Assembly (NCBI GenBank): GCA_028284155.1
Contig: JANQSF010000012.1
Location: 124,001-188,000 of the forward strand
Source: Phycisphaeraceae bacterium
Lineage (GTDB): Bacteria > Planctomycetota > Phycisphaerae > Phycisphaerales > Phycisphaeraceae
Direction: 5' to 3'
Length of the DNA: 64,000 bases
The notes beneath the pieces are model-generated. The model did not search any database and was not told the DNA's origin. It saw only the letters and a program-made list of their open reading frames with translations. Position numbers and translations under genes: made by a program. Positions 29,568-36,974 of this stretch are shown here, piece by piece (position 1 is the first letter of the stretch; each line of letters opens with the position of its first letter).

Positions 29568-30560
29568 TCAATCTCGACCCGGCGGCTTCGGCGGCGTCTT
29601 CTTGTCCTCCTTCTCGTCCTTGTCACCACCGAGCAACTTGCCCACGCCCTCGCCGATACCCTGCACGGTCTTACCCGCTTCACCGACCACGTCGCCGACG
29701 ACCTTGCCCGCGCCGTCCGTGACATCGCCGACGGTCTTGCCCGACCCACCGATGACGTCACCGACGACGTCACCCGTCCCGCGTAGCGCGTCCCCCGCCC
29801 CTTCGAGCAGTTTCTTCTGCACGTCGCCCACGACCTTCGGGCCGAAGCCTTCAAGCGACGTGAGCTTTGACAACTCGCCGGTCAGGTCGGCCGCAATGTC
29901 GAACGGCAGTTGGCCCGCCTTCTTCGCCACCGCTTCGAGCACAGCCTTGACGATGATGTCCGTGACCTGCGCCAACACGACGCCGCCGTCGCTGTCCGAT
30001 CCGATGTCGGTCAGATTCAACTCGGGGATCTTCACCTCCGTCCGCGCGAGCTTACCGACCTCGGGCAACACGTCGACGCGGACGGTGACGTCCTGAATCA
30101 ACAACTCGCGGACGACGTACCGCTTGCTCGACTCGGTCGTGTCATCCGGCTCATCCTTGTCGTCTTCGAAGACGCCCAGGTTGTCGGCGATGACCTCGTA
30201 GTTGGCTTTGTCGCCCTTCTTCTCCAGCGCCATATCGACACCACGGATGACCAGGCTCTTGGCTTCAATCTCGTCACCCGTCAGGTCCCACACCGATGCC
30301 TCCAGCTTGGCCGACTCGACCTTCAGAAAGTGCTCCGACTCGAAGCCCTCGGGATTGGCCACGTGGATGCCGCCCGCTTCGCATGCGCCTGAAATCAGGC
30401 CGAGCTTCATTGAGGCAACCTTCGTCTCAACCCCAAGCGACGTCGTCGCCGCTTCTTCGACGCCACGCCGAGCCAGTTCGTCGGCGTAGTAGTAACCGAC
30501 GCCCGCCGCGACGGCGAGCAACAGAATCAGGACGAGCGTCAGTCGGACAAACAGTTTCAT
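29568..30560 (-). CDS. AsmA-like membrane-anchored protein with 11-residue tandem repeats
   Basis: About 330 residues. One membrane segment (residues 6-26, LTLVLILLLAVAAGVGYYY), then an AsmA/DUF748-like beta-rich part (GVEEAATTSLGVETKVASMKLGLISG and GGIHVANPEGF, both typical of AsmA-family N-termini), and a C-terminal run of 11-residue repeats ending in a charged DKDEKEDKKTPPKPP tail. AsmA relatives act in envelope lipid transport; here that is inference. ATG at 30560 is preceded by TTTGGAGA at normal spacing; a longer frame to 30617 is disfavoured. Divergent from ribD. Confidence 0.75.
   Translation of the reverse strand: MKLFVRLTLVLILLLAVAAGVGYYYADELARRGVEEAATTSLGVETKVASMKLGLISGACEAGGIHVANPEGFESEHFLKVESAKLEASVWDLTGDEIEAKSLVIRGVDMALEKKGDKANYEVIADNLGVFEDDKDEPDDTTESSKRYVVRELLIQDVTVRVDVLPEVGKLARTEVKIPELNLTDIGSDSDGGVVLAQVTDIIVKAVLEAVAKKAGQLPFDIAADLTGELSKLTSLEGFGPKVVGDVQKKLLEGAGDALRGTGDVVGDVIGGSGKTVGDVTDGAGKVVGDVVGEAGKTVQGIGEGVGKLLGGDKDEKEDKKTPPKPPGRD
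29630..29796 (-). repeat. Five 33-bp tandem repeats coding for 11-residue units
   Basis: Within the AsmA-like gene five consecutive undecads can be read: GDALRGTGDVV, GDVIGGSGKTV, GDVTDGAGKVV, GDVVGEAGKTV, QGIGEGVGKLL. Eleven-residue periodicity is typical of long amphipathic helices lying on membranes (LEA-like or apolipoprotein-like). Boundaries are approximate. Confidence 0.8.
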
Positions 30561-30681
30561 AGTCGATCTCCAAAGTACGATCCGCCCGCGTGCGGTGGAC
30601 AGCACAACTATACTCACCGACCGATCCCGCGGCGGAACACGTCCCCGTCACCGCACGAATGCCCTCTTTGCTGCTGCCACC

Positions 30682-31824
30682 GTGGCTCACAACACCGACG
30701 AAATCCTCATGAAACGCGCCCTGACGCTGGCCCGACGCGGACAGGGACGCGTCGAGCCGAACCCGATGGTCGGCTGCGTGCTGGCCCGTCGAGGGCGGGT
30801 GTTGGCTGAGGGTTGGCACCGCCAGTTCGGCGGGCCGCACGCCGAGGCCGATGCGCTGCGGCGCGCCGACGACGCGGGCGTCAACGTGCACGGCTGCGAC
30901 GCGTTCGTGACGCTCGAGCCGTGCAGCCACGTCGGCAAGACGCCGCCGTGTGCCGACGCGCTGATCGACGCGGGCGTCGGCCGCGTGGTCGTCGCCATGC
31001 GCGACCCGTTCCCCAAGGTCGCCGGGCGCGGCCTGCGGCGGTTGAAGCGCGCGGGCATCGAGGTCGTCGCCAACGTCCTGCGTGACGAAGCGGAACGACT
31101 CAACGAAGCGTACATCAAGCGCGTGACGACCGGCCTGCCGTGGGTCATCGCCAAGTGGGCGCAGACGCTGGACGGCCGAATCGCCACGTCGACCGGTGAC
31201 AGCAAGTGGATCAGCAATGCGAAGTCGCGGCGACGCGTCCACCAATTGCGCGCCCGCATCGACGCGATCGTCGTCGGTATCGGCACGGTCGAAAAGGACG
31301 ACCCGATGCTGACCGCACGCGATGTGCCGATCAAACGGCCCGCACGGCGCGTCGTGATCGACCCGTCGTTGAATCTGTCTCCTAACTGCGCACTCGTCCA
31401 GTCGCTGGCCGATGGCGCGCCGCCCGTGACTATCGCGACGGCTAATCGGCTGACCAAAGACACAGCCGGGCGTAAAGGGCGACTCGAAGCCGCGGGCGTC
31501 GAGTTCGTGAAGCTGCCCAAACGACCCGGCGACCGTTCGCGCCTGGCGCTCGAACCGTTGCTTCGTCACCTGGCTCATCAGCACGACGTGACGAACGTGC
31601 TGGTCGAGGGCGGCGCGGGCGTGCACGGCGCGATGTTCGCACAGGGGCTTGTCGATCAGGTCCAGGCCTTCGTCGCGCCCAAACTGCTCGGCGACGCGTC
31701 GTCGCTGGCGGCCGCCCACGGCATGCGCGTCGCGCTGATCGCCGACGCCCGCGCCCTCGACCTGCGGAGCACGACACGGCTCGGCGACGACGTGCTGCTG
31801 GACTACCGGGTAGCGCGGACCTGA
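30682..31824 (+). CDS. ribD: Bifunctional riboflavin biosynthesis protein RibD
   Basis: About 380 residues carrying both enzyme activities of early riboflavin synthesis: the N-terminal deaminase (zinc site HAE in GGPHAEADAL; PCSHVGKTPPCADAL) and the C-terminal NADPH reductase (PWVIAKWAQTLDGRIATSTGDSKWIS, then VEGGAGVHGAMF). It starts MKRALTLARRG after a short lead; the GTG at 30682 yields AHNTDEILMKRAL, matching usual RibD N-termini better than the ATG at 30709. A TATACT at 30609-30614 may be a -10 element. No other rib genes are in the window. Confidence 0.93.
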   Translation: MAHNTDEILMKRALTLARRGQGRVEPNPMVGCVLARRGRVLAEGWHRQFGGPHAEADALRRADDAGVNVHGCDAFVTLEPCSHVGKTPPCADALIDAGVGRVVVAMRDPFPKVAGRGLRRLKRAGIEVVANVLRDEAERLNEAYIKRVTTGLPWVIAKWAQTLDGRIATSTGDSKWISNAKSRRRVHQLRARIDAIVVGIGTVEKDDPMLTARDVPIKRPARRVVIDPSLNLSPNCALVQSLADGAPPVTIATANRLTKDTAGRKGRLEAAGVEFVKLPKRPGDRSRLALEPLLRHLAHQHDVTNVLVEGGAGVHGAMFAQGLVDQVQAFVAPKLLGDASSLAAAHGMRVALIADARALDLRSTTRLGDDVLLDYRVART

Positions 31825-31831
31825 CTCAACA

Positions 31832-31949
31832 GGTAGGGTGGGCCAAGGCTTTGCGCGGCCCACCGTCCAGCGCCCGTATGAAACATCGCGATGAATGAGC
31901 AACAGACGCGTCGATCGGTGGGCCGCACAAAGCCTTGGCCCACCCTACC
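31832..31949. repeat. Palindromic intergenic element (34-bp arms)
   Basis: Arms at 31832-31865 and 31916-31949 are inverted copies differing at one of 34 positions; each contains GGTAGGGTGGGCCAAGGC. The spacer is 50 bases. It occupies most of the ribD-ilvE gap. Its near-perfect arms suggest recent arrival or maintenance as an RNA hairpin. It contains no gene. Confidence 0.85.
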
Positions 31950-31975
31950 AAGAGCGCCAACGCCTTCGCCGTGCG

Positions 31976-31981
31976 TATAAT
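31976..31981 (+). promoter_or_regulatory. Candidate -10 element for ilvE
   Basis: TATAAT, 44 bases before the ATG. No good -35 lies 16-18 bases upstream; the palindromic element ends at 31949, just outside the expected -35 position. Confidence 0.3.
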
Positions 31982-32025
31982 CAATGCTTGTCCCGCTCCG
32001 CTAGTGCCCTCACGAGGCTGATTCG

Positions 32026-32955
32026 ATGACACAGACTGCCGTGCAACCCTCGACCTCACAAACCACGCCGTCCCTCCAGGTTTGGCTGAATGGCCAACTT
32101 GTTCCGCAGCACGAGGCGACGGTCAACGTCTTCGACCACGGGTTGCTCTACGGCGACGGCGTCTTCGAGGGTATCCGCATCTACAACGGCCGGATCTTCA
32201 AGCTCGCGTCGCACGTGCGTCGTCTGATCGAGTCGGCCGACGTCATCCGCCTGCCCATTCCCTACAGCGCCCAGCAGATCGAACAGGCGACCCGCGACAC
32301 CGTCGAGGCCAACGGCCTGACCAACGGCTACATCCGTCTGGTCGTGACGCGCGGCGTGGCGACGCTCGGGCTGCACCCATTCAAGGGATGCGAGGGCGCC
32401 AACGTGTTCGTCATCGCCGCGACGATCCGGCTTTACCCGGCCGAGTTGTACGAGAACGGCCTGGAGGTGATCACGTCGTCAGTAACGCGCAACCACCCGG
32501 GCGCGCTGAGCCCGCGTATCAAGAGCCTGAACTACCTGAACAACATCCTGGCCAAGATCGAGGCGATCGACGCCGGCGTGCTCGAAGCCGTCATGCTCAA
32601 CACGCAGGGCTTCGTGGCCGAATGCACCGGCGACAACATCTTCATTGTCCGCCAATCCAGCGGCGGCCCCGAGTTGGTCACGCCGCCGCTGCACGCGGGC
32701 ATCCTCGAAGGCATCACGCGCAATGCCGTGATCGACCTGGCCAGACAGCAGGGCCTGGCCGTGGTCGAGTCCGACCTGACCAAACACGACCTGTACATCG
32801 CCGACGAGATGTTTCTGACGGGCACTGCCGCTGAGGTCATCCCCGTGACTGTCATGGACAAACGCTCGATCGGTGACGGCAAGCCGGGCGCGATCACACG
32901 GCAACTGATCGATGCCTTCCATGCGCTGGTCGGTGAAAACGCGCCGGAAGACTGA
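32026..32955 (+). CDS. ilvE: Branched-chain amino acid aminotransferase (class IV)
   Basis: 309 residues, a fold-type IV PLP aminotransferase that interconverts branched-chain amino acids and their keto acids. Visible: VWLNGQLVPQHEATVNVFDHGLLYGDGVFEGIRIYNG, the lysine block PRIKSLNYLNNILAKIEA where the first Lys should form the Schiff base, GFVAECTGDNIFIV, and EMFLTGTAAEVIPV. These match IlvE better than D-amino acid transaminase, though substrate range is inferred. The first 15 residues are Thr/Ser-rich and outside the fold. Confidence 0.92.
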   Translation: MTQTAVQPSTSQTTPSLQVWLNGQLVPQHEATVNVFDHGLLYGDGVFEGIRIYNGRIFKLASHVRRLIESADVIRLPIPYSAQQIEQATRDTVEANGLTNGYIRLVVTRGVATLGLHPFKGCEGANVFVIAATIRLYPAELYENGLEVITSSVTRNHPGALSPRIKSLNYLNNILAKIEAIDAGVLEAVMLNTQGFVAECTGDNIFIVRQSSGGPELVTPPLHAGILEGITRNAVIDLARQQGLAVVESDLTKHDLYIADEMFLTGTAAEVIPVTVMDKRSIGDGKPGAITRQLIDAFHALVGENAPED

Positions 32956-32959
32956 CGGG

Positions 32960-33132
32960 GCATTGCTGATTTACAATTGTTGACTTTCGATTTGCTCTGA
33001 ATCCGGTCGGCTGTCCACCGCGCGACGCGTGCGGGTGGTATGCTCGTCCAACGCCCGTGACGCGCTACGGTTGTCATGAAATGTTCGGCGGTGTGACTCA
33101 ATCGACAATCGGCAATCGCAAATCGGCAATCC
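32960..33132. repeat. Intergenic inverted-repeat element filling the ilvE-truD gap
   Basis: The left arm (32960-32993) starts five bases after the ilvE stop and is related to the left arm after tkt. The right arm (33099-33132, AATCGGCAATCGCAAATC words) is its imperfect inverse (27 of 38 when extended) and ends three bases before the truD ATG. A TATGCT at about 33040 could be a -10 element. Confidence 0.55.
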
Positions 33133-33135
33133 AAG

Positions 33136-34440
33136 ATGCCCGTCGCCCCACTCACATCCTCATTGGTCTACCTGACGACGGACATCCCGGGCACGGGCGG
33201 GGTGATCAAGTGTCGAGCCGAAGACTTCATCGTCGAAGAAGTGCCGCTCTACGAGCCAACGGGCGAGGGCGAGCATCTGATGATCTTCACAGAAAAGATC
33301 AACCGCACCACGATCGACACGCAACGCCGGCTCGCCCGGCTATTCAAGGTCAAACGCAGCGACGTCGCGTACGCGGGCTTAAAGGACAAGCGCGCGGTCA
33401 CGCGACAACACTTCACGATCCACAAGCCCGACCCGAGTGAGGACGACAAGCTGCTGGCCCGCATGGGGCACACGCCGATCAAGCTGCTCTGGGCGGCGCG
33501 TCACAAGAACAAGCTGCGGCGCGGCCACCTGCGTGGAAACCGTTTCACGATCAAGGTCCGCGACGTCGATCCGGCCAGCGTGTTGGATGCCAAGCGCGTG
33601 CTCGATCGGCTGACCGCCAGCGGTGTGCCCAATTTCCTGGGCGACCAGCGGTTTGGCTATCGACAGAACAACCACCTGCTCGGCCGGGCGCTGCTGCTGG
33701 GCGATTGGCAGGAGTTCCTCGACGAGATGGTCGGCCGACCGACTGACGACGACCCCTGGCCGACCAAAACGGGCCGCGAGGCGTACGAACGCGGCGACTA
33801 CATGGCCGCGCTCGACGTTTGGCCGAAGAAGCTCCGCCACGATCGGCAGGCGCTCGACGCGCTGCGCCAGGGCAAGACCGGACAGGACGCCGTCGAGACC
33901 GTCGACGGGCAGCAGCGCGAGTTCTGCATCAACAGCTTCCAGAGCGCCGTCTTCAACGACCTGCTCGACAAGCGTGTGCGTGACGGCCTGTTCGACAAGC
34001 TCGTCCCCGGCGACCTGGCGTGGAAGGAGGACGGACGGGCTGTCTTCGCCGTGGACGAAGCGACGGCCGAGCACGAGAACGGCCCCGAGGGTCGCATCCG
34101 AACGCTCGAAGTGTCACCGAGCGGGCCGATGTGGGGCTACAAGATGACACAGGCGGCGGGCCAGGTCGCGCAGTGGGAACTCGACGCGCTGGCCAACTAT
34201 GGCGTGAGCGAAGACGACCTGGGCACGGGTGCCTATCAGATCGACGGTCGGCGTCGGTCAATGCGCATCGAACTGAAAGACCCGCAGGTCAGCGCCGGCG
34301 CGGACGAGCACGGGCCGTTTATCCAACTCGGCTTCGAGTTGTCGCGCGGCAGCTTCGCGACGATCGTCACACGCGAGGTGATCAAGCCGGACGGCAAGCA
34401 GGAAGCCGAGAACTACGAGCAACCGGAGAAGCCCGAGTGA
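33136..34440 (+). CDS. truD: tRNA pseudouridine(13) synthase TruD
   Basis: 434 residues, somewhat longer than E. coli TruD. The enzyme isomerises U13 in tRNA-Glu. The catalytic motif GLKDKRAVTRQ places the nucleophile at Asp84. Other family blocks: RAEDFIVEEVPLYEPTGEGEHLMIFTEKIN, GNRFTIKVRDVD, GVPNFLGDQRFG, FCINSFQSAVFNDLL. The ATG at 33136 begins the conserved protein. The stop codon overlaps the start of the MfnB-like gene (GTGA), so the two are translationally coupled although their functions differ. Confidence 0.95.
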   Translation: MPVAPLTSSLVYLTTDIPGTGGVIKCRAEDFIVEEVPLYEPTGEGEHLMIFTEKINRTTIDTQRRLARLFKVKRSDVAYAGLKDKRAVTRQHFTIHKPDPSEDDKLLARMGHTPIKLLWAARHKNKLRRGHLRGNRFTIKVRDVDPASVLDAKRVLDRLTASGVPNFLGDQRFGYRQNNHLLGRALLLGDWQEFLDEMVGRPTDDDPWPTKTGREAYERGDYMAALDVWPKKLRHDRQALDALRQGKTGQDAVETVDGQQREFCINSFQSAVFNDLLDKRVRDGLFDKLVPGDLAWKEDGRAVFAVDEATAEHENGPEGRIRTLEVSPSGPMWGYKMTQAAGQVAQWELDALANYGVSEDDLGTGAYQIDGRRRSMRIELKDPQVSAGADEHGPFIQLGFELSRGSFATIVTREVIKPDGKQEAENYEQPEKPE

Positions 34441-35282
34441 GTCGGCCAGGCCTACTCGTGAGCGTGCGCAATGTGACCGAGGCGCGGGCGGCGCTTGCCG
34501 GCGGCGCGGACGTGATCGACGTGAAAGAGCCGGCGCGTGGACCGTTGGGGCGTGCGGATGACGAGGTGATTGAGGCGGTGTGTGAGGTAGTTGCGGCCGA
34601 GGCGACACGCAAGCACGTCGTGAGCGCGGCGTTGGGGGAGTTGATTGATCTGCAAGGCACAGACGCCATTGAATGGGTGCCTGTGAATGAGCGAAGCGTT
34701 TCACAGCGTGGTGCGCAACACACCTTGAAACGCTTCGCTCATTCACAGGCACCCGCATTTGCGTTCCACAAAGTCGGCCTTGCGGGCGCGCCGTGCGACT
34801 GGCGTGACCGGCTTGCCGATTGGGTGGACGTGACGCGTGCGTCGGCGGTTCAACCCATCGTCGCGGCGTATGCGGACGCGTCACAGGTCGATGCACCGGA
34901 CCTCAATGACGTTGCGGCCTGGGCTGTCGAGAACGGCGTGGGGCTGTTGATCGATACGGCAGTCAAGGATGGGTGGACGTTGTTCGACCATGTTGATGCG
35001 GCGCGCGTCGGGCGCATGGTGTCGCGTGTGCGCGCTGCGGGGTTGGTTGTCGCGTTGGCGGGGTCGTTGCGGGGGGATTCGTTCGAGTGCGCGATCGACA
35101 TAGGACCGACGTATGTCGCGGTGCGCGGGGCGGCGTGTGGGAGTGGGGATCGGATGAATGGGGTGGAGGTCGCGCGGGTGGAAGCGTTGGTTGCGCGGGT
35201 GCGCGGGGTACGGGGGGAGCGCGCTAAGCCGCAAGCGGCTACGGCTGGCGGTCGAGGAGGCGGTAGCCGATCGCTTCGCTGA
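34437..35282 (+). CDS. mfnB: MfnB-like (5-formylfuran-3-yl)methyl phosphate synthase carrying an in-frame palindromic insert
   Basis: 281 residues. The family condenses two glyceraldehyde-3-phosphates into the furan precursor of methanofuran; planctomycetes use such C1 carriers. Catalytic-type lysines are conserved: Lys30 in VIDVKEP, Lys112 in HKVGLAG, Lys177 in IDTAVKDGWTLFD, and VAVRGAACGSGDRMNG near the end. Between ALGELIDLQG and AFHKVGLAG the protein has about 27 extra residues (about 80-106, VPVNERSVS...RFAHSQAP) encoded by a perfect inverted repeat. The C-terminal 20 residues (AKPQAATAG...) are also encoded by a palindromic sequence and overlap comM antisense by 44 bases. GTG start overlaps the truD stop. 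Confidence 0.82.
   Translation: MSRPGLLVSVRNVTEARAALAGGADVIDVKEPARGPLGRADDEVIEAVCEVVAAEATRKHVVSAALGELIDLQGTDAIEWVPVNERSVSQRGAQHTLKRFAHSQAPAFAFHKVGLAGAPCDWRDRLADWVDVTRASAVQPIVAAYADASQVDAPDLNDVAAWAVENGVGLLIDTAVKDGWTLFDHVDAARVGRMVSRVRAAGLVVALAGSLRGDSFECAIDIGPTYVAVRGAACGSGDRMNGVEVARVEALVARVRGVRGERAKPQAATAGGRGGGSRSLR
34675..34754. repeat. Palindromic element inserted in frame in the mfnB-like gene
   Basis: Two 29-base arms (34675-34703 and 34726-34754) are perfect inverted copies, with a 22-base loop. Each contains CTGTGAATGAGCGAAGCG. A related copy with 30-bp arms lies at 62677-62752 between genes. Together they define a mobile or repeated palindromic family; this copy is translated without stop codons. 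Confidence 0.9.
35226..35239. repeat. Short palindrome AGCCGCAAGCGGCT at the mfnB/comM 3' overlap
   Basis: A 6-bp stem with an AA centre. It lies inside the extended C-terminal tail of the mfnB-like gene and overlaps the comM stop codon (TAG at 35239-35241 read on the minus strand). It may be a short repeat that eroded the normal mfnB end. Confidence 0.6.
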
Positions 35283-36750
35283 TGTGGGTCATCTGGATCG
35301 ACTCACTGTCATCCAGGTCGGCGATGGTGCGGGCGACGCGGCGGATCTTGTCGTAGGCGCGGGCGCTCAGGCCCAGTTCGGTCATCGCCTGCTTCATCAA
35401 GGCCTGCGACGCCTCGTCGAGTTGGGCGACCTTGTCCAGATCACGTCGGCCCAGCGCGCTGTTCGGCTGACCGCCGGCGTTGCGGGCCGTTTGCACCCCG
35501 CGCGTTTGCACGACCTGGCTGCGCATGGTGGCCGAGTCCGTGCCGTCGGCCTTCGACGCGAGTTGTTCGTGCGGGACGGGCGGGACTTCGACGTGGATAT
35601 CCACCCGGTCGATCAACGGCCCGCTGATGCGTGACAGGTAACGTTCCATCTCGCGCTGCGAGTATTCATCGGTCGGCTTCGTGCCCTTTGGAGTCGGGTT
35701 CATCGCGGCGACGAGCATGAAGCGTGCGGGGAAGCTGAGCGAACTGTGCGCCCTTGCGATGGTCACACACCCGTCTTCAAGCGGTTGGCGCAATGTCTCC
35801 AACACCGTTCGGCCGAACTCCGGCATCTCGTCGAGGAAAAGGATGCCGTGATGCGCAAGACTCACTTCGCCGGGTCGCGGGATCATCCCACCGCCAATGA
35901 CAGCGACACTGCTGGCCGTGTGGTGCGGCATGCGCACGGGCCGGCGTGTCATGAGCGGCCGACCTTTGGGGATCTGCCCGACGGTCGAAAAGATGCGCGT
36001 CACTTCGAGCGCTTCGTCGCGGGTCAGCGGCGGCATCACGCCGGGTAGTGCCTTAGCCGCCATCGTCTTGCCGCTACCTGGCGGGCCGATCATCAGGATG
36101 TTGTGTGCGCCGGCCGCAGCGATGGTCAGTGCGCGTTTGACCGCCTCCTGCCCGCGGATGTCGCTAAAGTCGATCTCGGGCTGTTCGTTTTCGAGGATCG
36201 CATCGACATCGACCGATGGCTGCGGGTCGATCTCGTACTGCTCGTTCAGGAACGCGACGACGGTCGAAAGCGTGTCGGCCGCGTACACCTCGATGCCGCC
36301 GACCACGGCCGCCTCGCTGGCGTTGTCGATCGGGACAATAACACCGTCGAGTTTCATCTTCGCCGCGAGCATCGCCAGGTTGATCGCGCCGTTGACCGGG
36401 CGGATGCGCCCGTCGAGCGCCAACTCGCCGGCGAACAAAAGGCGTTTGTGCTTCTGCGTCTGAATGACTTGCTCGGCCAGCAACAACCCGACCGCGATCG
36501 GCAGGTCGAAGACGGGGCCTTCCTTGCGCACGTCGGCCGGCGCGAGGTTGACCAGCAGGCGTGACATTGGGAACGGGTAGCCGCAGTTGCCGATCGCTGA
36601 GCGCACGCGCTCGATCGACTCTTTCACGGCCGCGTCGGGCAGTCCGACGATCGTCGTCTTGGCCAACCCGCGGTCGGCCACATCGACCTCGACCTCGCAC
36701 GGGATGGGGTCGATCCCCTGGAGCACAAAACTATGCACTTGGGCGAGCAC
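35239..36750 (-). CDS. comM: ComM/YifB family Mg-chelatase-like AAA+ ATPase
   Basis: 503 residues, usual length. An N-terminal Lon-S5-fold ChlI part (about 20-140: VEVDVADRGLAKTTIVGLPDAAVKESIERVRSAI) is followed by the AAA+ Mg-chelatase module with Walker A GPPGSGKTMAAK (around residue 220), Walker B ILFLDEMPEF, and the C-terminal helical domain LSARAYDKIRRVARTIADLD. In naturally competent bacteria ComM is a branch-migration helicase aiding integration of incoming DNA; no other competence genes are in view. Start is GTG at 36750. The gene converges on the mfnB-like gene. Confidence 0.93.
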   Translation of the reverse strand: MLAQVHSFVLQGIDPIPCEVEVDVADRGLAKTTIVGLPDAAVKESIERVRSAIGNCGYPFPMSRLLVNLAPADVRKEGPVFDLPIAVGLLLAEQVIQTQKHKRLLFAGELALDGRIRPVNGAINLAMLAAKMKLDGVIVPIDNASEAAVVGGIEVYAADTLSTVVAFLNEQYEIDPQPSVDVDAILENEQPEIDFSDIRGQEAVKRALTIAAAGAHNILMIGPPGSGKTMAAKALPGVMPPLTRDEALEVTRIFSTVGQIPKGRPLMTRRPVRMPHHTASSVAVIGGGMIPRPGEVSLAHHGILFLDEMPEFGRTVLETLRQPLEDGCVTIARAHSSLSFPARFMLVAAMNPTPKGTKPTDEYSQREMERYLSRISGPLIDRVDIHVEVPPVPHEQLASKADGTDSATMRSQVVQTRGVQTARNAGGQPNSALGRRDLDKVAQLDEASQALMKQAMTELGLSARAYDKIRRVARTIADLDDSESIQMTHISEAIGYRLLDRQP

Positions 36751-36974
36751 AGCAGATGGCGGGTTGGGGTTACATTGGGTCCGGGCAGCGGATGCAATGC
36801 GATACGGGCCTTCGGAAAGGCCCGGCTTTGGGTGGATGGCTCATCGGCGGTCGCCGGGCGATGTGATCGGCGTATCCGTTACAGCCGATAACGCTTGACA
36901 CGATGTGGCCGGCGTCTTGCCCATAGAATGGGAGTTGTGCGGGTCGTCGCTTATACTCTGACCTGCTGCGGCCG
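36751..36974. other. Divergent upstream region with a hairpin and a TATACT
   Basis: Between the divergent starts of comM and the kinase-like gene. It holds a perfect 8-bp hairpin with a CGGA tetraloop (36805-36812 with 36817-36824) on the comM side and TATACT at 36952-36957, 17 bases before the ATG at 36975, as a candidate -10. Confidence 0.4.

Noticed and set aside
36895..36929. TTGACA and TAGAAT upstream of the kinase-like gene
   Set aside because: Spacing is 23 bases, too long for a sigma70 promoter.
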